Positions 24,801-39,800 of a stretch of 64,000 bases of DNA are shown piece after piece. The position numbers and the translations under genes were made by a program. Numbering within the stretch: the first letter of the stretch is position 1; every line of letters begins with the position of its first letter. This DNA is from Anodontia alba (taxonomy: Eukaryota; Mollusca; Bivalvia; Lucinida; Lucinidae): assembly GCA_964016985.1 (NCBI GenBank), contig OZ024830.1, positions 76,911,763-76,975,762 of the forward strand, given 5' to 3'. Under the pieces are notes generated by a model. That model ran no database searches. It saw nothing but the letters and a program-made list of their open reading frames with translations, and was not told the origin of the DNA.

Positions 24801-27800
24801 AATTTATAGACGAACGAAAAGACACCATAAGTTATCCCCATTTGCCACTATACCTGGCGCTATGATTAACCATCAGCGTCTTGAACAATCAGTGTCTAGA
24901 ACAAATATCTATGGTCCCAATTATGTTTAAGCCATTGAATTTCGACTGTATATGTCATGGCATCTATCACGGCTTCGCATTCAGCTTGACCTACTTCTGC
25001 CAGTATGTTATCAGCGCCCGCTGACTTCCTCTTCTTCAATGCATTGATGCTTGTTACAACTTCTTCGCGAAAGATCGGACAATGGTCATCCTTTATATCT
25101 CTTGGACACTCTAAACTGTCTGACTTCTATAAGCTTTTGGGTTTCAACGTAGTTTTATAAGTACATTCCGATCGTAAAGTTGGTTGGCCGCCCGAGGCCC
25201 AAGCCGGAATCCAGCAATTTGCCTTAAGATAATGTATCCTATGACAATGTGTACCAACTCAATAGTCTAATTAGAAACATTGACTCCATGGCTATCATGA
25301 AAGCACTCAGTGAAGACTTATCAGACTTAGCAAATGTACACACTTTCGCGTGTTTGCACGTCTGAAGGTTCATTATGTCAAGTTATGGCTCATAAAAGTA
25401 TAACTATCCGCGAAAAATCTGAAATTTTCAGAGCATTTTCGAGATATCCGATTTTTCATTTTACATTAGGCAATTTGATTACAAACTTTTCATTGATCAA
25501 CAACGGGGACAAAATAAATTAAATGGACTGGATACACTTTTATGGCAAGCAAGCATGTCAAAATTGTTTGTCATCCTTCTGAAAAGAATCTTCTGTAAAA
25601 AGAAAGACCCCTCTTCAGAAGAGGACTAGGATTGGCATGAAGAAAATTAAAGAGGAAGTCACAAAATTTGTCTCAGTTTATAAAAAATGATAGAAAAACT
25701 ATCGAATGTATCAGTCTATAAAACACGATAGAAAAACCACAAAAGTAGTGTCCCCTGGTATAAAAACTACCCTTATGCCTTGAGCCCTAGTCACCATGCA
25801 GAAAAGTCTCGTCAGAGTCTTTTCTGAGCGGCGATATTTTCTACAGGGGTAGCTTCTATGTACGAGATCCCTCATTAGACTGTGGACACGCACGGTCTGT
25901 GCTGATACTGCGTTGCAAGCTTTTTGCAATCTAAACCCTTGTTTCTCCGTAGCGCATGAATTCATTATATTCCAGAGCTAAACGGTTAGGATACAAGATG
26001 GACCGTCCAGATAAAATGATTGGAACATACCGAGCATTGCCACACACATCTGATGTACATAACCCAGCAAACAAAAACAGGTACGAAAAGAAACAAGAAC
26101 AGGTACGAACTTACTAAACTATATACTCATTTACTAGAACACTGGTGGCTCAAATATTCTGGTTAATTGTTAACTTGACTTCAGCCTGCAGTAACTGGAA
26201 CACCTATCAGAAAACCTAATTTACGGCCCCAAACTGTTCTTGGCATCGAGCATCGAAATTTTATTGTATTTACAAATTCTACAGTTGACAGTTATTTTGT
26301 ATTCTGTAAGTTTCGTACTCCAATAATTTCGAACCCTCGATAATACCAGATCAAACAGGAATCAAACGCTACTTTAGAAGAGCAGAAACCACGTAAAAAG
26401 ACAACTAGTCTGAAAACTTGATTCTTTCGAAAAGTTGAACGAAACAAATGATAAAAGATGCAGCAGTGTTTGATAAGTGAAAGTGAGTCATTTCATGAAG
26501 GATACTAAAACGCTGTAATATCAATCACATCCACTAACGGCGCCTTAAGCGGACTCTATTTCACATGTTATATATGAGCATAATAGGTCAAATGGATTAG
26601 ATAAATTCATAATATTAACGCAGGTGACGTTTTACGGCCTCCACACAAACACTTTACGACAGCTGCAGCGATCTCACACGAACACTTTACGACAGCTGCA
26701 GCGATCCCATGATAATTATGCCCAGTGTGAGGGGCCAATGTTAAATGACTTGTGATAGCAACATCACACTGAGAGTGATTTGTGATTTTAGAAAATTTAA
26801 ACCAGCTAGAAAATTGTCAAAATTGGCCTTTTTTAGTGGCATTGGAACCCTCATCAATTTATTATCCATATACTTATTTTTTTTTTCTGTATACCTGTTA
26901 TACCAGAACACGTGCCGGCCGTCTGTGGTACGAGCGTATTTTGTACTTTTTTAGATTCAAACTTCTATCAAACGCTTCTGCTCGTGGACAAGATGATGGC
27001 TTAAATAGCATGAACTTCCGGTTGCTTTCACTCGAAGAAAGGGAATTATATACATTAGTTTATATTAAAGTCAACGAAACAGAAGTCTTGCAAGTAAGAT
27101 TTTACAATATCAAAACACTGTATTTATTAGTGAGTTGTCGATTAATCGATTTACTCAATGATGACACGTTTATGGCAAATGAGTACATATTAATCATGAT
27201 TTTCTATAATCAATTAAACTATATTCACCCAATTTATTGGGACACCTTTTGCCCTAACCATTTTTAACCTAAAATATTGATTTGTGTAAAAAAACTCTTG
27301 GCTTAATTTCAAACGGCTTAGACCCAGATCAGATGCCGTAGCCGTTTAACATCTATATGCATGGGAATGTCAGTCGATTGAACAGGTGTATTATGTAGTG
27401 ATTACCATCTCATCGAGTTAAAAGAACACAACAAAATAATGTCTGATGAAGCCAAGAGTTCAATCAAATAAAGTGTTGAGTTTTAAAGTTAATGTATACA
27501 AGTGGGTTTCCAGCTATTAAAGAAGTAAATCCTTTCTATGAAATCCAAATGTCAGAGCTTATTTTATTTCAAGCGGAATAGTATATGATATAGTCGGTAA
27601 AACCCAGACTAAAGTCTTCTTAGTCCTTAATTCCAGTCTTCATATTTACAAAACACTTCTCCTCTCTTAGGACATGTTCTTCAAGTATAACAAAAACTAC
27701 CAAAGATGTAGACTTCAAAATTGCAATAACAGGTAAAAATCAATATTGTTGGTAGATTAATTGTCAGTAGTATTGAATCTATTTCCTTCCTTTGAGCAGT

Positions 27801-30800
27801 GATTACAATTAAACAACCTTTAGCTACTTTTCTGGGGTTTATTACTTTATTTTCCAGACAGTGCGAAGACTTTGTTTATTTAGTTTTGTGTTTGTGTTGA
27901 GGTTTTACGGCCCAGTCAAACCAATGGGGTCATGTCGAGCGCAGTCAGTTTACCTAACCACACGTATACTGGGCAGGCTTAGTCCTCTAAGCGGTTAACC
28001 AGTGTTGTGCACATTCTTTCGCCAGAAACTGACAACTGCCCTTCTTGAATCAGCAGAAGGGAGAGAATGACCGTAGAAAATAAATAAACAAACAAATAAG
28101 TAACTAAAAGTTTATTTAGTTACTTATTTGTTTGTTTATTTATGAAAACTGTCTATTTAAACTGTCACTTATTTTTTATCAAAATGCAATGCAATTATTG
28201 TTTACTTATAATCATAAGAATGGAAAAAAAATCAGTTTTTTTTTGTGTGTGTTTGTGTTCATTGTTTCCAAGAGATACTCCTTTTGGCGTCTATATGCAT
28301 GAGTATATCTGAAGAAATTTTTGCTATGCAAGCTCAATTTATGTATCAGACAGCGCGGATGGGCAGGCTAGTCTGGAATTTTGTTGTAAACAATATCCAA
28401 GTTGTACCTTTTAGCATGTATGCGCTCAATGTTAGATTTATTTTTTCGTCGTCACTAGTCTGTTATTATCAAACATTATATTGACTTAAGTTATACAAAG
28501 ACTCCCATTTCAAGCTTATTTAAAAGTTATAACAGCTCTCGTTCATGCTATATGTATTACGCGTACAACAATGCTAGGCGCGCGAAGACTATTACATTTT
28601 CGAGTCTTTCATGAACGGATTGGATCAAACCAAGCCTGTGAGCCTTTGTGAGTATGTTCATTGATCCCACGGGGCATTGCTTAAAGAATCTATCTCCACT
28701 AGAGCTAGTGTTAGTGCTGCGGTGTCGCCGTTAAACGTCTATCCGTGCTTCACTTATCCTTTGTTATCGTTGAGCCTATTTCGGATTATTTTATTTGAAG
28801 GTCGCTGACGTGGCCTAACCGAAACTAGCTAATCTGTCCAAGAAGACTTGACACTTTTTTAATTTATGTGTTTTATTTTTTTCAAAGGTCACTTCCTTTA
28901 GAATCTGTTTGAATATTCCGTTTACATATAAAGCATCTTTAATTAGAGGTAACAACTGTTATAATTAAAATCTCTGGGCCCTGTTGTTCAAAGCATCTTC
29001 AGCTTGTTAATGACAAATTCGTTAACTGTTATAGCTAAGACATTTTCAAATACATTGATATGGTTTCTGCAACAATGTGAGTAGCAAAAGCTACTCACAA
29101 TTTTTTCTGCAAAACTGTTAATATATGCAATATTTCAATATAGAAATTTTAACGTCACGTTAGCTAACAACATAAAGTTTTGAACAACTAAGCCCTGGTG
29201 ATTTACCTTGATATGCATATAGATAACATCTAAAAAGATACGCCATAACACCATTATGTATGGCGAGGGGTGAAATAATTTCGAATGTTTCTATCCACGC
29301 TTGATGGATAATTTCAAACTTTGAATTTTTCCTAGTTTCTGTATCTTCGACGAAAATTTGTTAGAGCGTCATAAAGTGCTTTGTGTTTATATTTAAATGG
29401 GGATTGAAACTCTGTCAGGGGAGGCAACGCTATCAAAACTGTTGTCATTTTCAGAAAAAGATTCTAGTCTAAAAGTCTTAAAGGAAAGGATTTGCTCCAA
29501 ATGGGAATAAATTATTTCCTTTGAGATAGATTCCTTTTTCGAAAGGTCTTGGTAAGCAGAAAAACAATCAAGTAGACATAAATAAGTTGTCTCCCTTGTA
29601 AACAAAGAGCGGAAATTCAGCCTAAATATTGCCTGTATTCAGACTCTTTAACAATCACTGTTCTTGTCATATTTTAGACAAACGTGATTCGCAAGATAAA
29701 TGGTATACAAATATATGAGAGTGACATGAAGACCATTCGAAACAACGGCCCAATTAACGACAAGGTAACATTTTAAATAATTGATTGCAGACAAAATAAA
29801 TAAACTATCAAATAAATATATAATATATGTTTTATTAGTAGTCAGTTAAATATTTATACCTGAACATCTGCACACACACACACACACGCACACGCACACG
29901 CACACACACACACACACAATGTTGAATGTCATTGCCATTTTTAAACGAAATTCAGTTGTTTTTAATTTCATGTAAAAGCTACTTGAAACCTGTTATCAGA
30001 GTATAATGCTTTAATAAGAAGGTGGCTTACTAAACCACTTATGTAAGCAGCAAACAATCCCACATATCAGTCGTCATGATTCGTGAACCACAAAAAGTAA
30101 ATATATAGCTATCCAGGCCCCGAGGTTTTAAACTTGTTTTCAATCTTTAACTCAGCTGTGTATGAAATTTTCTTTGCTAAAAATATGAAAATGCCGACAA
30201 TAGTTGACATTTTTATATTTATTAGCAAAGAAAGTTTCATGCTCAGCTATAGCAAGAAAGAACTGGCAACTGTTAGTAATTTGAGATTTATTAGCAGGAC
30301 ACATCTCATGCTCAGCTGAGTTGAGCATGAAAAACGTTTTATAACCTCGGCCCTGGACAGGCCACAGTCACGGAGCATATCCCTCCCAAGGCAACGGATA
30401 AGGAACAGCCAGAATCATTTTATTAGGCAGACAAATAAAAAGTGTAGGAACATTATATGTGGTCAAACTAAATGCTCGAAAAGAATTTTGGATACAAATT
30501 TATCTAGACCTCAAAGAGTTTTAATTAGTCATAAAAGGCTGTGTCCGATGTTTCGTAAAACTTTTCACAGCGTGTCAATACATGCTTTTTATGGGCAGTA
30601 AAGCATGAAGTAAATAATGTAGAAATGTCCAATACACTTCAACGTAAGAAGACCGGTTTCTTTTTTATATTGACTGTAAACTTGACAGTTGAATTGTATG
30701 ACCATCTACAATAGTAATTGTTTGAACGATACATTATTCCTGTTTTAACGAATGAAGCTGTCAAACAAAAATATTACATTATTTACTGCTTTGTCTAGTA

Positions 30801-33800
30801 TGATTTAAACAAGCCTCCTATGAATAGAGTCTAAAAAGAAATACCCTCTCTTAGAGACCTTGCTACAAAAGACAAAATAAATATTTTGGTTTAGGCAGTG
30901 AGAGTTTTAGGGTGTAAGAACAAAATAAAACACGTTTATCTACTATATTATATACGCTCAATGTTCAATCATTGAAGCATTGTTAATCTCAACATGCGTT
31001 AATTAATTACACCCGTCTTTACAAAATTTTTGTTATGCTCTTGCATTTATTACGACATTGTTGAAGTTGATATGGTTAGGGAATACGTTTTTGGACCGTT
31101 AGTGGTAGTTCAGGGAATTTAAGAATTATAAACATTTTCCAAATTGCCAGTGATATTATGGTCAGCTGCGGGACAACCCAATCTTTTGAGTCTTTAAAAT
31201 GTCATGACGTAGGATCATTGGTCTGAATATCAATTTTTGAAACAATTTTAATAGAAATATATATTGTACTCCGTCATTTGTAGTTTTCTTGTGTTCTGGT
31301 TTCAGCTGAAACCGTAACAGGATTATGGGTGTTGAGGCTGGATTTGCATTACACTTCTATTTTCGAACATTTGCACTTGACTATCAACGTCTGTGGTCAA
31401 GCCCATTGTTATCCTGTTTGTGGTGTTCTTGTGTTCTGGCTTCAGGTCGCAACTTAGCCCTTTGCTTAGTTTCATCACAGTGTTTGTGATTCTATGCGGT
31501 TCACCTTAATGCTTTACTGAAAATGTAGAGGCTCCCTATGCGGACCGAACATATGTTTATATTTCAACTTCATCAGAAATAAGGGTGTCTTTCGTGCGAG
31601 TAGAAACTGGTTTAAGCTCCCATGCATGCCACAGTAATTTTCTAGTGACCGTTCCAAGGCGATTCGTCTGTTGCAGTTCTTTGTTCGTTCGTCGGTGGTC
31701 CCATATGTGATGTTTATTTTGACGTTATTTGTGCCTCATATCATCTGTCCTTCAGTTGGTGCCCCGGGAAGTTTGTGCTTTATGATTGTGGCATTTCCAG
31801 AAAATATTTACTAAAGTTTTCATTAAAAAAATTCTTTGCCTTGCTTATAACTTAAAACCTGTTGTTTTCACTCCAGACAATCATGAAACGTACATGCAAT
31901 GGTCTTGTCAGAAAGCATGTGATGCTCGTTTCTTTCTTCTTGATAACATTTTATTCTGTTTGGTACCAAACTATAAAAGCAAACTATGTGTATACCGATT
32001 GGGACTAATTATGCCCCACCCACTCATTACGTGTTTGTTTCTGTTCTGTTACGAAGAAGTTAATTTTGTCACTTTCGTAAAAAGTCAAACTAGTGTTATT
32101 GAAGCAAAAAGTCACATTTAGTTAAGTTGGCTTGCTTGATATTAATAATGAATAAAATATGTCCAGACGAACTTCAACTGATTCAAAGGTCCAGTTTCTG
32201 AATTTAAATTGATTAATACCTAATGATCTAATCTCTACTTATATTTAGGACAAACGGAATACGTCTGCTTTAGACAGAGTATTACATATTCATACCTTTT
32301 GTTAAAATGACATTTCAGTAGCTATAATCAAGAAAAATACATGTTACCTATGTGTGTTATCATAATGGCAGCGTTTTAATGTGTACTTTATTACCGGATT
32401 TTTTCAGATCATCAATTCGTACTTTCAACTTCTTCAAGAACAAAGTAGGGGAAAAGTGTATTCGATTAAGTCTACATTCAAGTACACAAAGAAGCCAGTT
32501 TTCCCCACTGGATCTAACTCCACTAATACAGAACTAATATTTATACCAGTAAAAACATTCGGACATTGGGTTCTTATTGTGAGTATCATACGCGGCCAAC
32601 ATTAAATGAACCGCAACGTGAAAAAAACGTACCTGCTGGCATGTGCACGCAACCAAAAATCAACCTACGTATCCACGCTCTCTGACCAGTCTTCGTTGTA
32701 CGCATGAAAAATCTTTGTATCCTTGGCTATCCAAATATGCACAGTGAAGATTCTGATCAGACTGTGCGAAAGGGCAGACTGATCTGAATCTTTGCTGGGT
32801 GCACATATATGAAGGTACGTTTTTTTGAAGTTGTGACTCAAATACCTATACGAACACGTGACTGTTCACCGTTCCAAGGCGGTATTTTATGTTGCATGTT
32901 CCTTTTCGATTAGTTCGTTGCGTTTGGTCAGGGTCAGGGTAGAATGCAGTTTTATGATGTCGTTTCGTATCCATGGTGTCATTCAAATCTTACTTAGTGC
33001 GTTAGGAGTGCTGCGTTGCGTGACTATAGTCTTCCCTTGCTATTACCAGAGTTCGAATCCCATCTCGCCCTCATATATTTCTTCGGGACTGATCATGGAA
33101 TAATTCCTGCATTCATCCACACCCTCCAGTTGATTCAAGAAGAGCTATTAGCGAAAGTATTTGTACAAGTACTGGTTAATCGCTTAGAGGCCATTAAAAG
33201 TTTGAGTATGTTAACTGACATCTCGACATAACCTTATCAGCGATGAATGGATAATAAAACTCCAACTCCACTGGAAACTAAAAATGTCTGTTGTACTTGT
33301 ATTACAATGCCAATGGCTTCGTATATCTAAAGCTGTGACCTTACTAGTGATATATCATAATCCGATTTCGCAAGTGCCTCCCGTTTTTCCTGAACTACGC
33401 GAGCAAGTTTGTATTTTGTTTATCAAGTGATTCAAAATGTCCATCATGGGCGTTTTCTTATAGGGACTTGGCGCACTTGATATCTATTCCGCCATTTTTA
33501 CAAAAGGGACAACATTCTTGACCTGTTCACCAAGTACCTACTGAAGAGGGGTCTACTTCAAAAATAAAGAATTGGCTCCCAATGGTGGAGCAAATTCTTT
33601 CATCATAAAGCAGACCCCTTTTCAGGATGAATGCAAAACAGATTCGGACAGAGTTGCCTCACCTTAAATATATCCATCCCCCTTAAAGTCAGCCCCAACA
33701 AATGAATTCTGCTCTTCCTAGCGAAACAGTTAATGTGTTTTTGATATCTTCACATATTTTTTGTAGAATGCCAGTTCATTTGTAATACCCTGCTCAAATC

Positions 33801-36800
33801 TTTACCTTCCAGGTTATTTTTACCAAACTACAAAGCATAAAGTGTTTCGACCCCGTTGGCAGTCATACGACGGATGAGGTTGAAAACGTAAGGTATGGAA
33901 TTACAGTGTATTTCTAGTAGCACAGGATAGCAATATACTTTCGGTATATACAGCAATTTGTTGTCATATAGTTTGGCTTAGTGGATCAAATCTAGCGTTG
34001 TTATCGCCTTGTTGGGAAAGAGGGAACTGCTTGTTTTGCTTTTCTTTGGTTTGTAATTTGTGTACTGTGTGTCTTGGTTTTTTAATTTTTTCCCTTGGTG
34101 TCATTTGTGGGTTATGTTGTGTGATTGTGACCCTTTCTGGACATCTGTTTTAGTTTATCACTAATGATCCACTGAACTAATCAGAGTTCAAACCTACCCA
34201 CTCTCGCCCGCTAAAGAACACAACTTTTTTCATGCTCAACTCAGTTGAGCATAGAAATGGTCATGTTAATAAATCGCAAATTACTAGCAATTGCAATTTC
34301 TTTCTTGCTAACCATAGCTGAGCCAACTATTGTTGGCATTTTCATATTTATTTGCAGAGAAAATTTCATGCTTAGCTGAGTTGAGCATGAAAAAAGTTTT
34401 ATAACCTCAGGTCCAATATACCGAATGACACAAAACAACATCACAGGGTAACACTTTATCAAAACAACATTACAAGTTATCACTATATCGAAACTACATC
34501 ACAGGGTTGCATTACATCGAAACAACTTCAAAGGATAGCACTCTATCGAAACAACATCACAGGGTAGCACTCTATCAAAACAACAGCACAGGGTAGCACT
34601 TAATCGAAATAACTTCACAGGGTAGAACCCTTTCGAAACAACATCGCAGGGTAGCATTATAACAAAACAACATCCCAGGATAGCATTCTATCGATATTAC
34701 ATCGGAGAGTATCTCTCTGTCGAAACAACATCGCATTCAATCGAAAGCAGAACGACCAAAACTTAAACGAACTGCAACAGAAACTTATCCAGCGGGTACA
34801 CAACATTAAGTCATCAATGAATCGACGTTGTTTCAACGTGTTTGCCTGCTGGGTTATCAATAGTACCTACCCGGTGTGTGACAAAGCCTATTCCTGGCAT
34901 ATTGAACTGTATTGTATATGTGTAGCTTCGGTTACGCACATGTGCAGTCTAATATCAGTGCTTCATAGGCAAAGACAATTTTTTCGAACATAAGGGCTAA
35001 GTATTGCATGGGGGAAATGCACATGCCCATTCGAGATTTAAGTGTGTGCAACTTCCTTATAAAAAGGACACGAAAAAACTTTTGTCAAGACGTTGCTATG
35101 ATGTTATGAGAATTAATATTAAGGAGTTTCAAGCATTTTCCGACGGCTAAGGTCCGTAACAGTTGCCTTTTGTATGCGGACAATACATACCACGCAATTT
35201 ATATTCCAAGACAGCAGCTGATGTTTAAATATCTTAAGATCAAACCAGCATGTGCAGGCATATAGTCTAGTAGTCTAGTGAAAACGGCCCTGTCCATCAG
35301 TTGTATTTTCTTAATTTCTAAAATAATATCTAAGAACATGAGTAGACTTAGGCTTATCAACAGCTGGTGTTAATATCATGTAGCGGCTGCAAAATGTCTC
35401 CATGTACTTCATTATAGTATATAATATTTCCATGTATTTTTTGTGAGCACTGAGCCCATTCTGGGGTTTTAGAAAACTTTCATCGGGGTCACTGGTGAGG
35501 TCTAATTGGCCGAAACTAGCTACTCTGATCAAAAACTGTGGATATATAAGCCATTTTTATTTCTGTGCGTGTGCGTCCATTTCTGTCGATCATTCCTTTA
35601 AGAACTATTTCTAAGCCAAGCACAGTTTTTCTTGTTCGTTTACCTCTGACAAATATCTACTCAATATATTCTAAATCACAGCCAGTAATATGAAATCCAT
35701 CGTCATCCATATAAAATGAAACATTTTATTGAGAAAAATGGTGCATTTTCAGTAGAGACAACTCTTTCAAATTTGTTTCTTGTCCTCTTGGGAAAAGGAG
35801 CACTCTTAAAATAAAACACTTTGTCCTGAAAGAGATGAAATGTTTTGCCTAAAGAATAGTTCCCTTTTTAAAAGGGGGCTGGCAAGTTTTACAGCAAACA
35901 AGAGCTCTACCAACTCTATCTAGTATATATGATATTTGAAAGGAATACTTTTCTACAATCTAAACACAAGTCTTGTTTACAACAAGCTTGTTAAGGGAAT
36001 TGATACATGAATCAAGGAAAGGGAGGGAACTATAAAAATTTATTTGTTTGCCTTCTGAAAAGTTGCTCTAAAAGAAAGTCATTTGCTCCCCTCCTTCTAG
36101 GGAAAATCTTTTTTCAGAAGGGATCTGTGTGCAGGAAAGTGAACAAGAAGTCACTAAAGTTGTCTCCCTTATAAAACATATCCATGTGCATGATGTTCGT
36201 TTTTCACAAATTGTTTGATATGTTCTGAAGTTAATTGTGGAAAGAAACTAGGAATCGATTGAGAAATCTTGTAAAGTTTTAACATCATTTGCTAACGAAG
36301 TTGGTTACACAATAACAACCTCTAAAACAGTTTTGTGTACACTTGCAAGTTTCTTTACATACCACTCCTACTTTTAACAATAGCCATAACATAATGTACA
36401 AGTTACATTTCGACTGCCGATATTAACAATTCAGTTATGATTTATAAGAAGTTGTTTCAAGTGTTTCGAAACAAATTGAAAATATCACAAGTTAATTACG
36501 AACCACGTATTTTTGTATGCGTTGTATATGTAAACATTTTGGAAATAAATATGTTTAAACCAAACTGATTAATGCAATGGAAAGTTATAATAGCAAATCA
36601 AGATGTGAATTATTCCGGGTAATGATGTAAACATGCATTTCTACAGCAAAAAAGAAAGACTTCTTACAATGTCCCTACATATTTGTTTTTTGATCTATCG
36701 GAAGGTTTTCTTAGAGATTAAAAACGAGTTCAAATCATCCATGGTAAACGAGCCAATGATGTTTTACTGTATATTGTAACACACCAGAAATAATATAACC

Positions 36801-39800
36801 TGCAAGACCTGAACTCTCTTTATATTTTTCAGACAATTATATCGTGATCAATTTGGTATTGATGTTCCAGGGTCCAAGGATCATATTGAGGTACGATATC
36901 TTCAGAGATCTCAGCGGGTGTTGTAAAGTCAATATTTAGGTGTTCTTGACTAATGGTGTTACAAGTATATCCGTGAGATGTTATGAATAGTTTATAAAAG
37001 GAATCACTATAGAGAAAACTGAATAAAAACTAGTTAACCCATTGAAGACTGGACTGGAGACCCCCTAAACGGGGAAATGGCAAAAATTGCAGACCCAGAT
37101 CAGGCGCTGCAGAACGCGGAGTCTGGTCAGGATCTCCACTGTTTGCAAATAGTTCAAGCATTTTAGGAATATCTATAAAATATAGCCTGACATACCTTAA
37201 CTCGAAAATGGACTCTTCCAATATGTAGTGTTGGAGAGTTTACTCAATCTTTAATGGGTTAACGTGTCTAAGTTTTCAGAGCCAGATTAGCTAGTGACGG
37301 CCTTGTCATTGACCCTAATATAAATTTTAAAAAGGCTCCAATGGATTTAAAAAAACCTGTGACTATAATCTACACTATAATAAGGGACGGGAGATTTTTT
37401 AAGGTCTCAACATGGTACTGACGCCTGCTGTAGTGAAGACAAATAGATCCTATAAGGAATGACCATGATGAGCAATGAATACATAAAGGCAAACTTCAAT
37501 GACTCGAAGAGCTTTGGAACCTTGAAAATTTAGTTTAGACATGGGTAGTTCGAGCTGCTGAGGGTCTATCGTAGCGCATGATCTGGAGGCGAATAGGGAT
37601 AATTTACGAATCTTTTATAAAATATTGGTATGTTGAGTGTATTTATTAGAATCTCCTCGACGAGGCGATTCTTATGAGTACACTTAACATACATAACATT
37701 GAATATTTGTTTTCTTGAGCTATCGGAAGAATTCCCGTGCTGTTGTATATTAATGAGAGTTAATGAGAGTTTGATTCTTAAAGTAATGTCAATTCAGAGC
37801 AATGATCAGACACATAGAAATGAAAAGTCCCGAAATGTTCGTGTTTTCTTGACCATGCTAACTAGTTTCGACTAATTTGGCGTCATCAGCGATCCTCATA
37901 TCATGTTTCTAAAATCCCGAAATAGGCAGATTCATCACAAAGGACAGGAAAAAACGCTACACTTGTGCAGTACGTGGAGGCACTTTACGACGCCACATGT
38001 CCTTAACGCTGACTGTAGTGAAAATCGTTTCGAATCGAAATGACCCTTTAGAGTAATGCATACGTACAGAACTTAAAACACATTGTTGTCAAAGCAAACG
38101 ATGCAACCATACAAGTTTGTAAAACCTTGTTTTGAGGTAAGATGATCTTGGTCACAATCATAATGTTTCACTCAGAATAAAAAGCTAAATCCAAAATAGC
38201 ATCTAGTTGGTGTTTAAAGGATAGTTATGAATAGTTTGTGTTTTAAGGAGAATAAATGCACTTCCAGAGCAAACAACTCTCTCTAAACTGTTTTGCTCTT
38301 CTTCCACAAGTCGGGCTTCTCTAAACAGTGAGACTCTAGGAGGAGCAATTTCATTCCTTTAAGAGTACAACCGTTTTTAAAAGGGCTTGTTGTGCAGTAG
38401 TAGTTTTTTTTTCTACTGACCGTTCCAAGACGGTTTCAAGTTCTTTGTGCGTCCCCAGCTAGCATTCTTCTTTAAATCTATAGCGGGCCATTATCGACCC
38501 GTCAGCATAGTTGACGCACCGATAACGGCCCGCTATAGATTTATAAAGAATGCTTACTGGGTCTGTGGTTTTATATTTGTTTTGTCATTATTTGAGTTCC
38601 TTTTCTCCTTCTGTTAATCCCTTGGGAAGGATGTGCATCTTGTGGCATTTCCTGGCTTATTATATCTTTTGGTGTATAGGAAGTCACGAACAGTACGAAA
38701 ACATGCCTATTCAAATATACTGAAAATTTTACCACCAAACGATGAAAATTTTCAGATAAAAATTCTGCTATTTTTCACATTTCTGCTCAAAACATAGACT
38801 GTGGTGCTCGCTAGAACCACCTCGACGAGACGGTTCTAACGAGTATCCACTATCTATCTTTTGAGCGATATGAGAAAAATAATGTATATCCCTGTAAACC
38901 CCAGTTTTACTATACAAAAGTGGGGTTTAAGGGGGTCAAAATTATATAGGCATGTTTTCGTGATGAGAATGAAAAACTGACGAATTAAATTATATCTACC
39001 ACGTGTATCCAGTTCCGTTACTTCTATTCTTTTACAGAACATAGCGTATCGGAATAAGAAGTATGACAGTGGGCTTCTTATCATGATGTACGCAAAGGCC
39101 GTAGCTAATAGAAAGCAATTGGAATTTCAACAGGTACAGAACAGTATTCATTTATTTGGATTCTCTAGTTTTCATCTTGACAATTTTCGCTCATTTCACA
39201 GTGCACATCCATGCGAAGTCAATTATAAAGAGTAGTAACATTCAGTCTGTTTTAGTTTAGCTGTCCTCACTAGTCGAAATTGAGGTTCAATATTTCTACT
39301 GTTTTCGTTTATCCCTTTTTATACCCGCCACACGATAGATAGTAGTGGGGTATTATGATTTCCCCTCCTAGTGTCCGTCTGTCTGGACGTCTGTTAATGA
39401 TTGGTTTCCACTCTCTAACATGAATAGTTTTTCATGGATTTTATTCAAAATTTGCGTACATAAGTATATCAGAGGTCAGTAGTTTGGGATTGTTTATAAG
39501 CAAATTTCGTCAATTTTTGACAGTCACCAGTCTACCAAACGTCGGTATTTTTGTTTCCGGACAATAACTTGACTAAACATCAGTTGATTCTCGCCAAACT
39601 TGGTATGTGCATTGATATTATAGAGATCTGGTTTGGGATTGCTATTAGGCAAATTTCATCAATTTTTGACAGTTATCTGTCCGCCACGCGATGTATATCA
39701 GCCCAGTCCCACCTCATTAACCGTGATACTGACCCGTCCAATATGATTCATTGATGTATCGTTGGCCCTTCTGTTATCTATTTAGAAAAGCTTTAATTTT

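Noticed and set aside
25998..26080. First exon of a separate SENP gene starting at ATG 25998
   Set aside because: The reading frame is open upstream to an acceptor at 25975 and the peptide is the RPDKMIGTYR part of a beta4-galactosyltransferase, in phase with the exon before it.
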